Assembly: GCA_022925895.1 (NCBI GenBank)
Contig: JAKSYS010000001.1
Coordinates: 62,001-126,000, forward strand
DNA: 64,000 nucleotides
Reading direction: 5' to 3'
From: Fragilaria crotonensis
Taxonomy: Eukaryota > Bacillariophyta > Fragilariophyceae > Fragilariales > Fragilariaceae
The notes under the pieces are model-generated. The model searched no databases. It saw only the letters and a program-made list of their open reading frames with translations, and was not told the DNA's origin. Below are positions 1 through 12,800 of the stretch, piece after piece. Positions within the stretch are counted from its first letter, which is position 1. Each line of letters opens with the position of its first letter. A program made the position numbers and the translations under genes.

Positions 1-830
1 AGGAATTGCGCTTGGATGGGAAGAATGTGGCTATCAAGAAAACAACTGGAGCCTCAAGCAAGACTTTGTGCAGGCATTTGGAGTCTCCTCCCTTTGATGA
101 TCATTTCAATTATCGCCGAGTCATTGGACAGATGAATTATCTCGAAAATGTTCCAGGCTTGACATCTCTTGTGCAGTTCACCAAGGAGCAAGGTTTGTTT
201 CTAACCCAAGACTTGAACATGGCAAAGCATTGAAATGGCTGGGCAGGTACCTGGTTGGTTCAAAGGACAAGGGAATGATCTATTCTCCAGGCAACCAAAG
301 CTTTGATGTCTATGTTGATGCTTCCTTCACTGGAGATTGGGATCCAACAGTTGCAGATTGGGATTCAGACACAGCAAGGTCAAGGACTGGTTATGTGATT
401 CTTTATGCCAATTGTCCAGTCATCTGGGCATCCAAGCTTCAGTCAGAGATTGCCTTGTCAACAACTGAGAGTGAATATTTGGCAATTTCAGCAGCTACCA
501 GAGAAGTGCTTCCATTGATGGAGTTGGTACAAGAGATGCAACAACATGGATGTGGCCTAACAGCAACAACACCTCATCTTCATTGCAGGGTTTTGAGGAC
601 AACAGTGGTGCAGTTGAGTTGGCTTCAAGCGTCAAGAATCGAAAATGCGCCCACGCACGCGTCACATCAACACAAAGTATCATCATTTCAGAAGCAAGGT
701 TCAAGATGGTACAATTTCAATTCATCAAGTCTCAACTGAGGAAATGCTTGCAGATATTCTGACCAAGATTTGCAATGAGGAAATTCACACCAAGTTGAGA
801 AAGCAATTGATGGGTTGGTGATCCAGAGGA
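1..830 (+). mobile_element. Ty1/copia pol fragment (end of RT plus RNase H)
   Basis: This is the 3' end of a copia-type polyprotein running in from the left edge. Visible signatures are the connection segment with a YRRVIGQMNYL-like motif, then RNase H with YVDASFTGDW, a SRTGYVI stretch, WASKLQ and the typical STTESEYLA. After that come degenerate matches to the end of RNase H (EDNSGA, then a remnant of the K.I..K.HHFR block and of the ADILTK block). The element belongs to the copia superfamily and differs from the complete copia at 47.6-59.1 kb in its terminal RNase H sequence. It is a broken fossil with a small number of frame interruptions, and its 5' part lies outside the window. Confidence 0.85.
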
Positions 831-1402
831 CTACGTCGAACGAGTGAGGAGTAAAACAAAAGCTACTGTGCTGCCGCCTATCGTCGTGACAATACTCTAA
901 GTCTCCTAATCGTCCGTCCGTCAACCAAAGTTTTCGTGGGTCACGCTTCGGTTCTCATTGGGTACCGGTTCGGTTCGCTTTGCGTCCGCCTTCTCATAAT
1001 TGTTTTGCGTCATTGTTCCTCGGACACTGTCGAATGTTCTGTGGAAAAATGTCGGGAAGCGCAATCGTAAGCCGAGCTACGACGAGAACACAAAATGGGT
1101 GCATCACCAAATCTACATATTACACGATATATATTCGGAATTCATTAACATGGTTTCGGTACATGTTCTACATTCAATCTACACAGCTACATTTGAAGAA
1201 CAACAAAAGAACAAAGAATGATGTCAAAAGAACAAGAAGAACAGCTCTCATTTGATCACTGCTCTCATTCAATGGTTCTCATTTCATTCTTTTGCATATT
1301 TTACATGTCTCACAATTAATCAATAGTTCATTCTTACAAGTCTAAGTTTTCGATCTACTAATTCGTCGAGCCCTTGTTCGTAGCCTCAACGCCGCGAATA
1401 AA
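831..1402 (+). mobile_element. Possible 3' LTR of the copia fragment
   Basis: The stretch has no coding signal. It sits exactly between the end of the copia RNase H and the point where a DDE transposase is cut off. A purine-rich run (about 845-860) resembles a polypurine tract, so the LTR could begin near 860. No second LTR is in the window for comparison, so both ends are inferred from position only. Confidence 0.4.
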
Positions 1403-1405
1403 ACT

Positions 1406-3172
1406 TTATGGGAGCAACGTGCGCTGACCCGCAGGCCCAATCCAAGTCTTTGATCCTAGCAAGTACTGGGCGAAGACGCTTTCGTCTTGACCCACAATCA
1501 TCAGTGGCTTTGCTCTGGAGGAGACTCGTATGCTCGTAGATGGGTTGATTGTGGATAGCGGTGTTGTTGGTGCAGGTGTTGTATTGGTTCTTTCCATGCA
1601 TCGATTCCAATAGTCGATGTGAAACTCGAGCCTTTCTTTGTTGTTGATGATGTCGAAGTAGCTGTGTCCTAAGGTAATGTCTAAGTCCGTGATTGTCGTA
1701 GCTTCACTTTTAGGAACCTGTACCCATCTCTTACAGTAGGGTTCCAACTCAGTAAGGTAACGCTTGCAGAACTCCTTGCGAGTTTCAACGACGTCGTCAC
1801 GCTCGTGACCATCAACGTAGAAGCTCTTTCGTCGAGCATCGTACTTGAAGTTGAGCAACCGCATCCAGCGCCAAGCCTTAGTAAAGCTCAATGATTCAAG
1901 TCTATGTGCCTTAAGAAATGATGATAGTAGTTGTTCATCAATAGAGACAGGTGCATCGGCATCGCGAACATCCTCCTCAACCCCAGCAGTACTAGTACTA
2001 CTAGCAATTCCAGCAGTTGCAACCTCGCCATCTTTCTTCCACACTCCTGCGAGCCTTGGAATGACGGTGCTTACAATGAAGTCATGAACGGCTTCTATTG
2101 TTAAGGTAGCTAGGTTTTTGACGGCGTATGCAACTATTTGCTCCTTTGCAGTGGGAAAAATCTCTAGAACTCGAGGGAGAGGTCGCTTGCCGCACTGGAC
2201 ATAAGGGTTTGGATGCGGGAACCCTACCAGGCTTCGGAAGACACCATTCCACTCCGCTATAGTCTTGTAGAATGTAGCTTGGTTCATTCCAAGACTATTC
2301 AGGCGTTTACATGCCTCTCTGCAACAATCTTGCCATGTCCATCGATTCATGTTCTCAAGCGCAAGTTGATAGGCACAACACAGAAATGTTGACCTCTGTC
2401 GCATCCCAGCAATTTCGGCCTTTGTGCAAATGTTGTCGGCATCTCGGCCAACAACGACGTTCCGCCAGCTATCTTCGTTGTCATGGACCGACCGCAATAC
2501 TTGAATGCGGCGCTCTAGCGCCTCCTGTGGGGTCTCTGCAGCAACAGAAGAACTCGACCTCTCGTAGCCTCGTGGCCTGAACAGGTAATACGCCTCACGA
2601 CTGCTTGGCCAATACGAGGAGGACAAGGCGATAGCACTAGTGGCAGAATCTTCTTGTCTCTGTCGCTTCCTTGGAGAATCAAGCTCATCCTTATCATGAA
2701 CTCCAACATGGTCACCTCCTGTGGTGTCAGGAGTACTTGTTGTAGTAGCACTGCTTGATGCTCTCGGTCTCGCCCTTGTTGCTGGTATACAGTGAACATT
2801 CTCTGCTGCCGCAAGAACTTTCTCTTTCCAAGCATTATTAAGAGGAACTGGATACACAACTTGTTTGTTTTTTCCTGCAAAGTGGTAGAAGAATTGACGC
2901 CCATAACTCAATCGGAACATACCACTTTTGTTCGTACCATTGAAGCGAGTCATTGACTCACCAAATAAAACTGACTTCGACATGGCAGTATTGAATTTGC
3001 GAGCATCAATGCTCACAAGGGCAGGATCAATGTGGCCAGATTTGGCCAATACTTTGGCCCAAGTTGAAGCAGGGAGCCAACAATTTGATATTCTTGGTCC
3101 ATACAGACTGTCGATGTGAAGCAAAACCACTGCCTTCGCAATAATTGAGTTGATACCACCGCTGTCGGTCAT
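1406..3172 (-). pseudogene. Truncated DDE-type transposase (copy C)
   Basis: This minus-strand frame gives about 588 residues from the first in-frame ATG. It belongs to the same family as the copies at 40.3-43.5 and 43.7-44.5 kb. Shared blocks include a WLP N-terminal motif, the FYVDGHERDD segment (YVDGHE is the family hallmark), the first catalytic Asp block VGQDESVF and the following KTWIGPAGQR. The frame stops immediately after GQRTLLP, where the other copies continue with KDEGTG. The second Asp and the Glu are therefore missing, and the cut coincides with the copia boundary. The N-terminal half carries a basic, Ser/Thr-rich linker (PRKRQRQ, NLS-like). The true start may be further upstream, because copy A has a longer N-terminus. 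It is dead as a transposase. No terminal inverted repeats were identified. Confidence 0.75.
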
Positions 3173-4077
3173 TGCAGACTTACTCACTCAGTCTGCTCGA
3201 TACTAAAGAGGATTCTAAAGGCAACTATTGGGGTGAGTCAGTCTGCAAGGAGTGCAAATGTAACAAACAAACAAACAAAATCTTGAGGTGGCGTCATATC
3301 TTCGTTTCTATTGGTTACACGTACATTTTGTACAGATCTGTAGCTTAGGGAGTTTTGGAAGTGAAACCTGCTATACCAGTATTATCCACGACGACTCCGA
3401 GCGAACCCAAGCAATCCATTGGAGACTTTTGTCTCTTTACTTTTCGCAAAAGACCGATGCGGAGTGAAATATCGAAATGTCCCTCGTATTTCGGTTCTTG
3501 GTTGAACCACACTGGAGTAGCTCTACTGGATATCGGATAAAACACAAACCAAGTCTAGGATTTATGCCGCAAGAAAGGCCTCCCCTCTTCTATCTTGATA
3601 TTTCGCATCAAGAAATATGTCGTTTCTCCTCTTATGATTACTCGCAAAAGTATTTACGTACCCCAATAGTCTTGTTTCCAGTGTCTTTACGATTGTCGGA
3701 TAAGTCATCGAATCTCAGCTCTCGGTCGTGATCCCAACATTTATTCATTATCATCTACAATGACCCAAGATGCGCTTTGAAAATCTCATACGAAAACCGC
3801 ATATTAACGAGCTTTTTTTATGGCCAGAAAAGAAGGCACTACCGATCGCTAAGTCTTAAGTCCTACGTCGAAAACAAGAAGACTTTATTCACAAGAAAGG
3901 CTGAGAAAGGTCCGCCAATCAAATAACAAAATCAAGTCGCGTCCCGGATCAACACGCTTCAATCCTTATCATTATCGTAGTGCTCAGCGTTCGGCTCCCT
4001 CTTGCCGACACCTATAAGCACGAGCTCATCCCGTGCACGGAAGCATTCAAAAACCCATCATTTCTTCTTAACTAACC
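3173..4077. other. Intergenic, no gene seen
   Basis: The left 100 bp probably still belong to the DDE transposon. The rest is non-coding upstream sequence of the LRR gene at 4078. Two overlapping frames of about 60-66 codons on opposite strands near 3345-3545 have no recognisable features and are taken as chance. Confidence 0.5.
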
Positions 4078-6477
4078 ATGAGCAACCGTCTTCGATGGCA
4101 AACGGAACGTCGGACAAAACCCGAGTTGGGTAGCAACAATAATAGTAACGGTAATCGGCTCGAGCGTGGTAACAGCGGTGGGATGGACGTTTCCTCCGGT
4201 GCAGCATCCATATGTGACGCGTCCGCCGCTTCCGGAAACACGGCATTGGCATCGATCGGAGTGGATCCCAGCATCATCGTGTCCGTGCAACGAAGGGCCC
4301 ATCGTACCTTTTTGGCCGATGAACTTCAAACAGCGCAAAACAACGATTATGCGGATGGAGATGATTCGAGCACTTCTTGTGATGAAGAACAGCCTGGTGC
4401 ATACGCCATTACCAGAGAAAACGCAGCAGCTGCAGGCCTCGAATGGGATCCTACCGATCATCTACCCGAATCTCGGGATTCTCTTGAACCTCCCAACATG
4501 GAATTCGATCCCGAACCAGAAATAGATTCCGACGCTGAGTCGACCTCCCCAAAAGCAAAACGAAAGGAACGCAATACAACATATGCTCCCAGGAAGTGGA
4601 GAGAACGCAAATGTCAAATTGCCTTGGCAATTTTTGTTGTCTTGGCGACTGCGGCTGTGGTGACCGCATTCGTTATCATGTCAAGCAATGGCAAGAGCCA
4701 GGATGCCGCCACAGTGACCCCTCCTACGACTGATGTAGATGAGAAGAGCCCGAATTGTGATTTCTCGACAGTACCTGCAGGGCAGCAAATTGATTTCGCG
4801 TTGCAATGCGAATGTACAAAGCGAGTTGGACAAGTCATCGACTCTGTCGCGGCTAGCTATCAGCTGATAATGAAGGATCCAGATCTTGTTCAATGGTTGG
4901 AGAGTGATATAACGATGGAAAGCTGCTCGACGGAAAATTTAGCGTTGCTGTGGGTGGCCGCCGACTACGTGGAAGCGGATGCAGGTGGCAGTGCATATAT
5001 GTATGAAACCATACGAAATCGTTTCGTACTGGCTAATCTCTACCTTGCTTGGGAAGGTTCGTTGTGGAATGACAGTGCCAATTGGATGACGTCGGCACCT
5101 GTATGCGTTTGGTTTGGCGTCGGCTGTGACGATGATGGCCATATTGTGTCGTTGTCGCTGCCTAGAAACATGTTGCGTGGTTCCCTGGAGAAGAAGCTTG
5201 GCTTAATTTCAAGCCTGCAAATTTTGGACCTGTCCATGAACGATTTCAGTCTTGGGTCCATTCCCATTGAGCTGTTTACTCTTCCTGATATCGGTATGTG
5301 AACCCGCGATGATGCTCCTCACTTTGAGTCCTAAAAAGTTCTCACCTTACTGTATCATCGTTGAAAACGTTATGACAGTGTCGCTGAATCTCACCGGAAG
5401 CAAGATCGTCGGAACCATCCCGGAACTTGATCGTTCCCTGTGGTCATGGGCATGGTCTCTGTCACGTCTCGGTAAGTAAAACGACATCGTGCATGAAAAT
5501 CAATTTTGTTTCTCAGAAGTGCGTTCTGATGCTAACTTTTACTCTGATTTGTTTGTTTGCTCGCCACAGAACGGCTTCTGCTTAGCGATAACGCTCTCTC
5601 AGGATATATTCCAACCACTCTTGAACGTGGTACGGCGTTGCAGACACTAGCTTTGAATAAGAATGCTTTCATTGGGTCACTTCCGGTCTTGGCCGGGATG
5701 TCAAACCTTGTGACTCTCATGTTGGGAGATACCAACTTGGGTGGGAGCATACCCGATGGCTGGGGCAATTTGAATCGGCTTGAAACCCTTAGTTTGGTGA
5801 ACATGACGTCCGCTCTTGGCGAGTTACCCTCATCGTTTCGCAATCTTACTAATCTCAAGCATTTGGATCTGGCAAACTCGAAATTCGAGGGGACGCTCCC
5901 TGAGTTTATCGGAGACATGTCATCACTTGAGTACCTCAGTGGCAGCGGAGTCGCGAACCCCTGTGGAGACAAACTTTGGACATCCTGCTCGTTTACTACT
6001 AGTGTTTCGTTTTCTGGTTCTATACCAACAACTGTGGGATTGTTGACGAAACTGGGTAAGTGTTGTAACCATGTTGATTAGCGCGGAAATGCCTCATTGA
6101 CGTGACCACCTTTTTCCTCATGCACCTCGCGCACAGTTCACTTTGAATTCCTCAATTCCGGTCTTAGCGGGCCGATTCCGTCCGAATTGGCCAACTGCGT
6201 TCGACTGGAGACGATTGCGTTGGGCAACAGTAGCATCACGGGAAGCCTACCATCTGAGCTTGGGAACTTATTCTCACTTCGATATCTGGATGTGGGATAT
6301 ACATCAATCACGGGATCTGTGCCGGCGGAGTTTGACAATTTGCTGGACCTGGAAGTCATGGATGTGCGGGGCACTCAAATAGCAGGATCTTTGCCGAGTG
6401 GAATATGTGACTCAGGATCCTCTACCGTGGTGTTTGTGGAAACGGGAAAATTCTCCGACTGTTCTTGCTGCAGCTAA
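4078..6477 (+). CDS. Single-pass membrane LRR protein
   Basis: A 711-residue protein from four exons: 4078-5293, 5379-5471, 5570-6055 and 6137-6477. All introns are GT-AG, 81-98 bp, and all lie in phase 1. The N-terminal ~175 residues are hydrophilic, Ser/Asp-rich and presumably cytosolic. A basic patch (RKWRERK) precedes one transmembrane helix at about residues 180-203 (ALAIFVVLATAAVVTAFVIM). The outer part has a capping segment with WNDSANW and CVWFGVGCDDDG, followed by plant-type LRRs (L.L..N.L.G.IP..) to a Cys-rich end. This layout is known from large diatom LRR families whose ligands are unknown. The protein lacks a kinase domain, so it is probably a cell-surface recognition or adhesion protein rather than a receptor kinase. 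Each intron restores an LRR unit in frame, which supports the gene model. Confidence 0.88.
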
Positions 6478-6699
6478 GTGCAACAGTATGATACACATTT
6501 GTGCTCTGAGCCATGCGTTACGTTTGCCCTTATTAAAGTAATGCATAACATACAGAGCTCGCATCGTCAGCGTATTAGTATTTCTCCTAGATGAGTCTGA
6601 GACGTTGCGCAAAGTTGCACCGCCGGGTCAAATCGAGACTGAGACTTTCAGTGTCCCAAATGGCCAAGTCAACAACTGAAGTGCGAGCATTATTCACTA

Positions 6700-8793
6700 C
6701 TAGTAGGACGGAGCTACAGAAAAGGAATCATCCCGACAGTGATGATAATGGTTGTCATCTGTTTCATCGAACAAGACACGATTGGGTACAACGGTCCGGT
6801 AGCGACGACGATCTTCGATTTGATCGAACTTTGTTGTGGTAGCAACAGGGTGGGTAGTTCTCAGTATCGGTAAGGATGACGACAGCGACGACGATAATGA
6901 CGATTCGGGAGGTAGTATTGGCGGTGTTCTGTCTGAAGCTGATGTCATGGGACTCGGCTCGGGACGGCGCGACCATGATTCCAAGCCATCCGCACTGTCG
7001 TCTTCAATGGCTGAAACATTGAACGAAACATCGGGTTTGGGAACGCCATCAATGGGTGGGGAATGGATGGGACTGGATCTGTTCGTCGCCTTGGGACAAG
7101 TGTCGTCCAATAGAAAGAGGCTGGTCGCACCTGATGAACTAGCAACACTGCTGTAATCATCGGGAAAACCCAGTGGTTTGTGTGGCTGTCGATGTATCGA
7201 TGGCTTTTGTGTCTCACCGAACGCAAATCGAGGCCTTTCCTTGCCTTCCTCCCATGGGCTCAACCTTGTAGCATTACTTTTGAGGCCGCACACCGCGGAA
7301 GCACCATCCACGTCATCCGGAAAAGGAGCTGGCTCGGCCGTCCAAGCACCAAATTCATTTGCCAAATCGGCCGCTTGGGCCTCCGTAGGAGACAACCAAA
7401 ATTCTGGTTGGTGGTGTGGATAGTCGGTATCATAGTGTTCGGGAATGGTGGCACTGGTACGTTGTGGTCTTGGGCGGAAAGGAGTCACGTGGGAGACGTC
7501 TTGATTGTCGTTTGGAAGGCTTGGCGGCGCAGAGTTTCGGCTGGGCGTTCGTCGAATGTTCGATATTGTGATTAGTGGTGTTACTGGCATGACGGGAGAG
7601 AGTAGCGATCCAAACGAAACATCGGCCAATCGTTGGTCGGGTAGTCGTTGGGGAGTGGCGGTCGCCGAGTCGGTGGTAATGCCATCGACAATCCAGCGAC
7701 GAGGACTCCCTCTCAGGGGAGTGCGTTCCGAATCTGCCGCTGAAATTCTGGAAACGTCGACACCGCCAGCGAAGGACTCGTTGGCATCGTCAGGACTTGC
7801 TTCGTGATTGTCAGAAGCGCGACCATGGCGCATTGTATTCGCATGTACTGGTACATCATTCGGATTTTCGTGGTGATGGAGATGCAAGGCTAACATGACG
7901 TCAGTCAAGTGTGCAGTGTCGGAATCTGCGTGGAAACTGTCGCTGTCAAGGTCTGCAGGTTGATGGTGGTGGTGCTGAGGCCGTCGAAACGTTGATGGAA
8001 AGTTGGGCTGCGGTCGCTTCTTTATCTTTTCTGGTGTTGCCAAGAGCCAAACCTTTGAGGTATTGAAATAGTCAGAATAACAAGCCGATGTATCGACCAA
8101 GCTGACCTCTACACCTCCATTTTCTTGCTCAATGTTGTTGTCGTTGTCGTCAACGATGATGATGTTTTTGTTTTGCCAATTGCGTTCAAAAAGGTTGCTT
8201 CTGTTCATGACCTGGCTTCGGTCAAGAATGTTCCCATCCGTCGACGTCACAGTCGATAATGTCGGTGATGCGAATGATGTGTCCAGCAATTGATTCCAAA
8301 CGGCATCATGATTTGCCAACTTGATTCTGGTGGATTTCACGTTTTCATCCTCACAATCGTTGCTGTTGTCATCGTCATTGACATTGTCGTCTTCATCAAT
8401 ATCAAAATGCCGAAATGAATTACGATGCGCGTCACCATCCACACCGTACCTTGCGACGTATCGCACATGATCTTGCAATGCCGCCCGAGCTCCAATGGAC
8501 ATTCCACCGTCACTGCTGCCGGAAGATGAGTCATCACCAACATCCTCATCATCATCTCCAATGTCGAGTCCATCGGTATTGTTGTTATTGTTGTCGTCGC
8601 TAAGGAAACTGATGGAATTGTCGGCAGTTGCAGTTTTGTTCATCTTGTGTGAACCAGAAAAGGCATCCTCAAAGGGTGGAAAATTGACATGTTGTTCTCG
8701 AAAGGGATGCCTCAGACCATGATTGGTAATTGTATGGAGAGGACGACGACGTTGACGACGACGGTGGTCAGGAGAATGGCTCGTCATGGTCAT
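6700..8793 (-). CDS. Intrinsically disordered protein, unknown function
   Basis: An uninterrupted minus-strand frame of about 697 residues from the first in-frame ATG (MTMTSHSPDH). I do not recognise a domain. The protein is dominated by Asp/Asn/Ser runs, His clusters and poly-acidic tracts (DIGDDDEDVGDD), with an Arg-rich N-terminus (HRRRQRRRP). The middle holds several Ser/Thr-Pro sites next to basic residues (RTPLRGSPRR, ATPQR, RTPSRN) that look like proline-directed kinase targets. It converges on the LRR gene (222 bp between stops) and diverges from POLD1. The length without stops in such a biased composition, and the absence of a competing frame, argue that it is real. A nuclear, phospho-regulated protein is a guess. 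Confidence 0.65.
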   Translation of the reverse strand: MTMTSHSPDHRRRQRRRPLHTITNHGLRHPFREQHVNFPPFEDAFSGSHKMNKTATADNSISFLSDDNNNNNTDGLDIGDDDEDVGDDSSSGSSDGGMSIGARAALQDHVRYVARYGVDGDAHRNSFRHFDIDEDDNVNDDDNSNDCEDENVKSTRIKLANHDAVWNQLLDTSFASPTLSTVTSTDGNILDRSQVMNRSNLFERNWQNKNIIIVDDNDNNIEQENGGVEVSLVDTSACYSDYFNTSKVWLLATPEKIKKRPQPNFPSTFRRPQHHHHQPADLDSDSFHADSDTAHLTDVMLALHLHHHENPNDVPVHANTMRHGRASDNHEASPDDANESFAGGVDVSRISAADSERTPLRGSPRRWIVDGITTDSATATPQRLPDQRLADVSFGSLLSPVMPVTPLITISNIRRTPSRNSAPPSLPNDNQDVSHVTPFRPRPQRTSATIPEHYDTDYPHHQPEFWLSPTEAQAADLANEFGAWTAEPAPFPDDVDGASAVCGLKSNATRLSPWEEGKERPRFAFGETQKPSIHRQPHKPLGFPDDYSSVASSSGATSLFLLDDTCPKATNRSSPIHSPPIDGVPKPDVSFNVSAIEDDSADGLESWSRRPEPSPMTSASDRTPPILPPESSLSSSLSSSLPILRTTHPVATTTKFDQIEDRRRYRTVVPNRVLFDETDDNHYHHCRDDSFSVAPSY

Positions 8794-9887
8794 GTGCAGA
8801 CTGCTGCGTGCAAACAGCAAGAATGACTATCCGCAGATGACACGCCGTCGAGAGCACTTCAAGTCCGGCGTATGGTAGTATGTGTGTGCTGTGTGCTTGT
8901 GTTCTCTGTTCAATCTATGTACTTGTACCACTACAATCTCTACCTGGTAGAAGAACTTGCTACCAGGTATTGCACTATCGGAAGGAACTCAGGGACTGGT
9001 GTGTTTGATATCCAGTTCTGTTTTGGGAAGATTGCCGAGTGCCGAAGTGCTGATGTTCGCCCCTCTCCTCTCGATGAATGGTTTTCAAATATTCATCTCT
9101 CACGATTCTGGCGTGGGAATACCCACTACTTGTATTCTGTATCACCTTGTATTCCGACATGGCGACTAATTGGCAAAGAATTCAGGTGTCTATTTGGCCC
9201 CTGTATTATCATGCTGTACGTGTATGTAAGAGTTCATTATATTCATTGTTGAAGTTATGCATGAATTTATGACACCATACTCCGTCGGTACGGGTGGTCG
9301 AATTCAAAATCGTTTCCCGTGGCACTCGTACAATTGGAGAGTAGGATGCAGTTTCCATGGTTGATTTGAATTCAAAAAAAGTCGGCAGTCACAGGTGGAT
9401 GTCACAGACATCCCGTCTGTCCTACAGCCCGGTATTTCCGTAGCGCGGTCCCATTGCAGTACTGGTAGTCTGTAGTGTCACCAGATAAAGTATGCATAAT
9501 GCATACTATACTACAGTAGACTGAAGTCCGGGTCCGGGTAGTAGTACCGGGTACAATGGTACCACGGTGTTCTGTGATTGTACGACGTGCGTATTGTTTG
9601 CTATGTTCTCAGCTGCGAGCTGCGACTGTCTGAGAAAATGGAGCGCGCCATTTGCGTCCAACCTCGCAACTCGCAAGTGTCACACCAACACAGCTCGAAT
9701 CTCTCTTGCACCTCGCACTATCAGAGAAAGGCATCGCGCGCCAAATACGTCCACCAATCACAGCAAGGGGTGTATTGCCAAATTGCCTCCACGGATGCAT
9801 GCGCAGATCATAGATTGCATCAATAGTACTTAGAGTAGAGAGTAAAGTGCTCTGTGCCAGATACCGCCGTCCGCCAAACCAGATTTC
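8794..9887. other. Shared upstream region of the 6.7-8.8 kb gene and POLD1
   Basis: No gene is seen in this ~1.1-kb divergent intergenic stretch. It contains an inverted pair of the word TACCTGGTA / TACCAGGTA at 8941 and 8961, 11 bp apart. From about 9460 to 9560 it contains short TAC/GTA-rich sequence of the kind seen in other gaps of this window. Both promoters must lie here. Confidence 0.5.
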
Positions 9888-12800
9888 ATGTCGACACTGA
9901 AGCGCTCAACGTCTCCCGCCACTGACCATGATGTACTTCATTGGCCTAAACGCCTTCGTGGAGGGGGTGGCAATGCCATTGACGAACGGGATCATGATCT
10001 GGATCACGAACCAGAATTTGAACATGATATGATTGAAATGGATGAAGGCGACGACTTGGACGACTTGTTAATGCTTCAGACTAGTCAAGAGGAAGAGCAC
10101 GATATCGACAAACCCCGCCTACCAGATCCAGTTACTTCCAAGTGGAGTCGTCCTCCCGTCGCGATTACTTCCAACGAGCAAGATCTTAATTTCCAATGGC
10201 TCGACATGGACGTCATTGGCGGAAAACCGCTTACCCAAAATCCGAATGCTTCTGCCTCCCACGTCGTCGGCGCCACAACATCTCCGCAAGTTCCCATACT
10301 CAGAGTCTACGGCGTCACAATGCAAGGAAATTCCGTTGCGGCATTCCTTCATGGTTTTACGCCCTACGGATACTTTGCCATTCCCGCCGGATGCGATTCG
10401 TCGGCGTCTACTCTAGCACGATTCCGCTCCCTCCTCAATGCAAAGCTACTCCAAGCCTCCTCGCGGGGTTCAGTTGGGGGAGGTGGAACAAGCGGGGATC
10501 ATCCTCTCGAACTTGTCCTTAGCGTCACGCCTGTCGCCGATTGCACGTCCTCTTGGGATACAATTCAAAACACGACCGTTTTATCAAAATTCATGTCGCC
10601 ATGCCCACCCTGGTGCCCACGTTGAAGCGAGTCCTCGAACAGGGCATTGTATGGCCGGGACACTCGTCAGAAACGTCTTTGGCAGCCTTTGAATGCAATG
10701 TCCCATTTGTATTGAGATTCATGATTGATCGAGATATATCGGGAGCTGGATGGCTCACATTGCCAAAGAAGACCTATGTCATTAGGCAGGGTGCCGGCCA
10801 GACGCATTGTCAAGTGAGTCTGCTCGAATGGACTTCTCGGAGCCATTTTCTCGTTTGCATGCAATACGTATATACTAACAACATTTCCTTATCATGCAGC
10901 TCGAAGTGGATGTCACCTACAATGACGTTGTGGCCCACAAATCTGAAGGAGAGTGGAACAAGATTGCTCCACTTCGTATTCTCAGTTTTGATATTGAATG
11001 CCAAGGCCGCAAGGGTTATTTTCCAGAAGCCGAACATGATCCAGTCATTCAGATTGCCAACGCCCTTACCGAATACGGAAACCCCCTTGTGTTGCAAAAT
11101 GTCTTTACCTTGAAGGGATGCTTGCCCATCGTGGGATCCCAAGTCATCACTTCCGACACGGAAGAAGACATGCTCATGAAATGGCGGGCCTTTTTGGAAC
11201 TCGCCGATCCGGATATCCTTACTGGCTACAACGTCCAAAATTTCGATATCCCATACTTGCTCGATCGCGCCGAAACACTCAGTAAAAAGGCAAGACACGG
11301 CAGTAACAACAGCAAGTCAATGAAAGGATTTTGTCAATGGGGTCGCATCCGCAATGGACTTGCCAAGATGCGAGAAACCATGTTCCAATCCGCAGCATTT
11401 GGACGCCGCGCCAACGTCGAAACGACCATTGACGGTCGGGTCGTCTTTGATATGCTTCCATACATGCAACGGAATCACAAACTCAGTTCCTATACTCTCA
11501 ACAGCGTGTGTGCTGAATTTCTGGGTGGACAGCAAAGGAAGATGTGCATCATTCCATCATCTCCGATTTGCAGAACGGGAGTGATGAAGATCGGCATCGA
11601 TTGGCTGTATACTGCTTGAAGGATGCACTCTTGCCATTGCGATTGATGGACAAATTGTGTGTTCTGGTCAACTACGTTGAAATGGCGCGTGTGACGGGCG
11701 TCCCAGTGTCCTTTTTGATTGCTCGAGGACAACAAATCAAAGTGTTTAGTATGATTTTGCGCAAATGCAGAGACGAAAAGATGCTGGTGCCGACACTGCA
11801 AAAGAGCGGAAACGCAGGCGCTGATCAGGGATACGAGGGAGCTACGGTATTGGACCCCATCAAGGCCTACTATGAAGTTCCGATTGCAACATTGGATTTT
11901 GCCTCACTGTACCCATCGATTATGCAGGCATACAACCTATGCTACTCAACCTTGATCAACCCGGCCGACGTTCCCCACATTGATCCCAAGCTCTACAAAA
12001 AATCAGAAAATGGCAACGCCTTTGTCCATTCCTCCGTTAAGAAGGGAATTCTCCCCACCATTCTAGAAGAACTCTTGGCCGCCCGCAAGCGCGCCAAGAA
12101 GGACATGAAGAGTGCAACCACCGACTTTGAACGCGCCGTCCAAAATGGTCGCCAATTGGCCCTCAAAGTGTCGGCCAATTCTGTCTACGGCTTCACCGGA
12201 GCCACCGTCGGGCAGTTGCCCTGCGTTCCCATTGCCGCTTCCGTCACGTCGTACGGAAGGCAGCTGTTGGAGAAGACCAAGGAATTTGTTGAAACGCAGT
12301 TTACGATTGCCAATGGGTATGAACACAATGCGCAAGTTGTATACGGTGACACGGATTCGGTGATGATCAAATTTGGGCCTGACAATGTGAAGGATACGTT
12401 TCCTCTGGCATTGAAGGCAGCTGAAGAGTGTACAAAGATTTTCCCCAAGCCCATTGATTTGGAATTCGAAAAGGTATACTTTCCCTATCTTTTGATGAAC
12501 AAGAAACGATACGCGGGTCTCATGTGGACCCAGCCAGACAAGTACGACAAGATGGACACAAAGGGTTTGAGACGGTGCGTCGCGACAATTGCGCCTTGGT
12601 CCGAGAGGTGATTCAAACCTCGTTGGATAAAATCATTATTGGGAAGGACGTCCCCGGTGCCATCAGCTACGTCAAATCGCAGATTGCCGATTTGCTTCAA
12701 AACAAAATGGATATTTCTCGTTTGGTCATAACCAAGTCTCTCAACAAGGGAGCGGAGTACGCACTGGGATTGGGTGGCAAGAAGGACGATTACAAGACGA

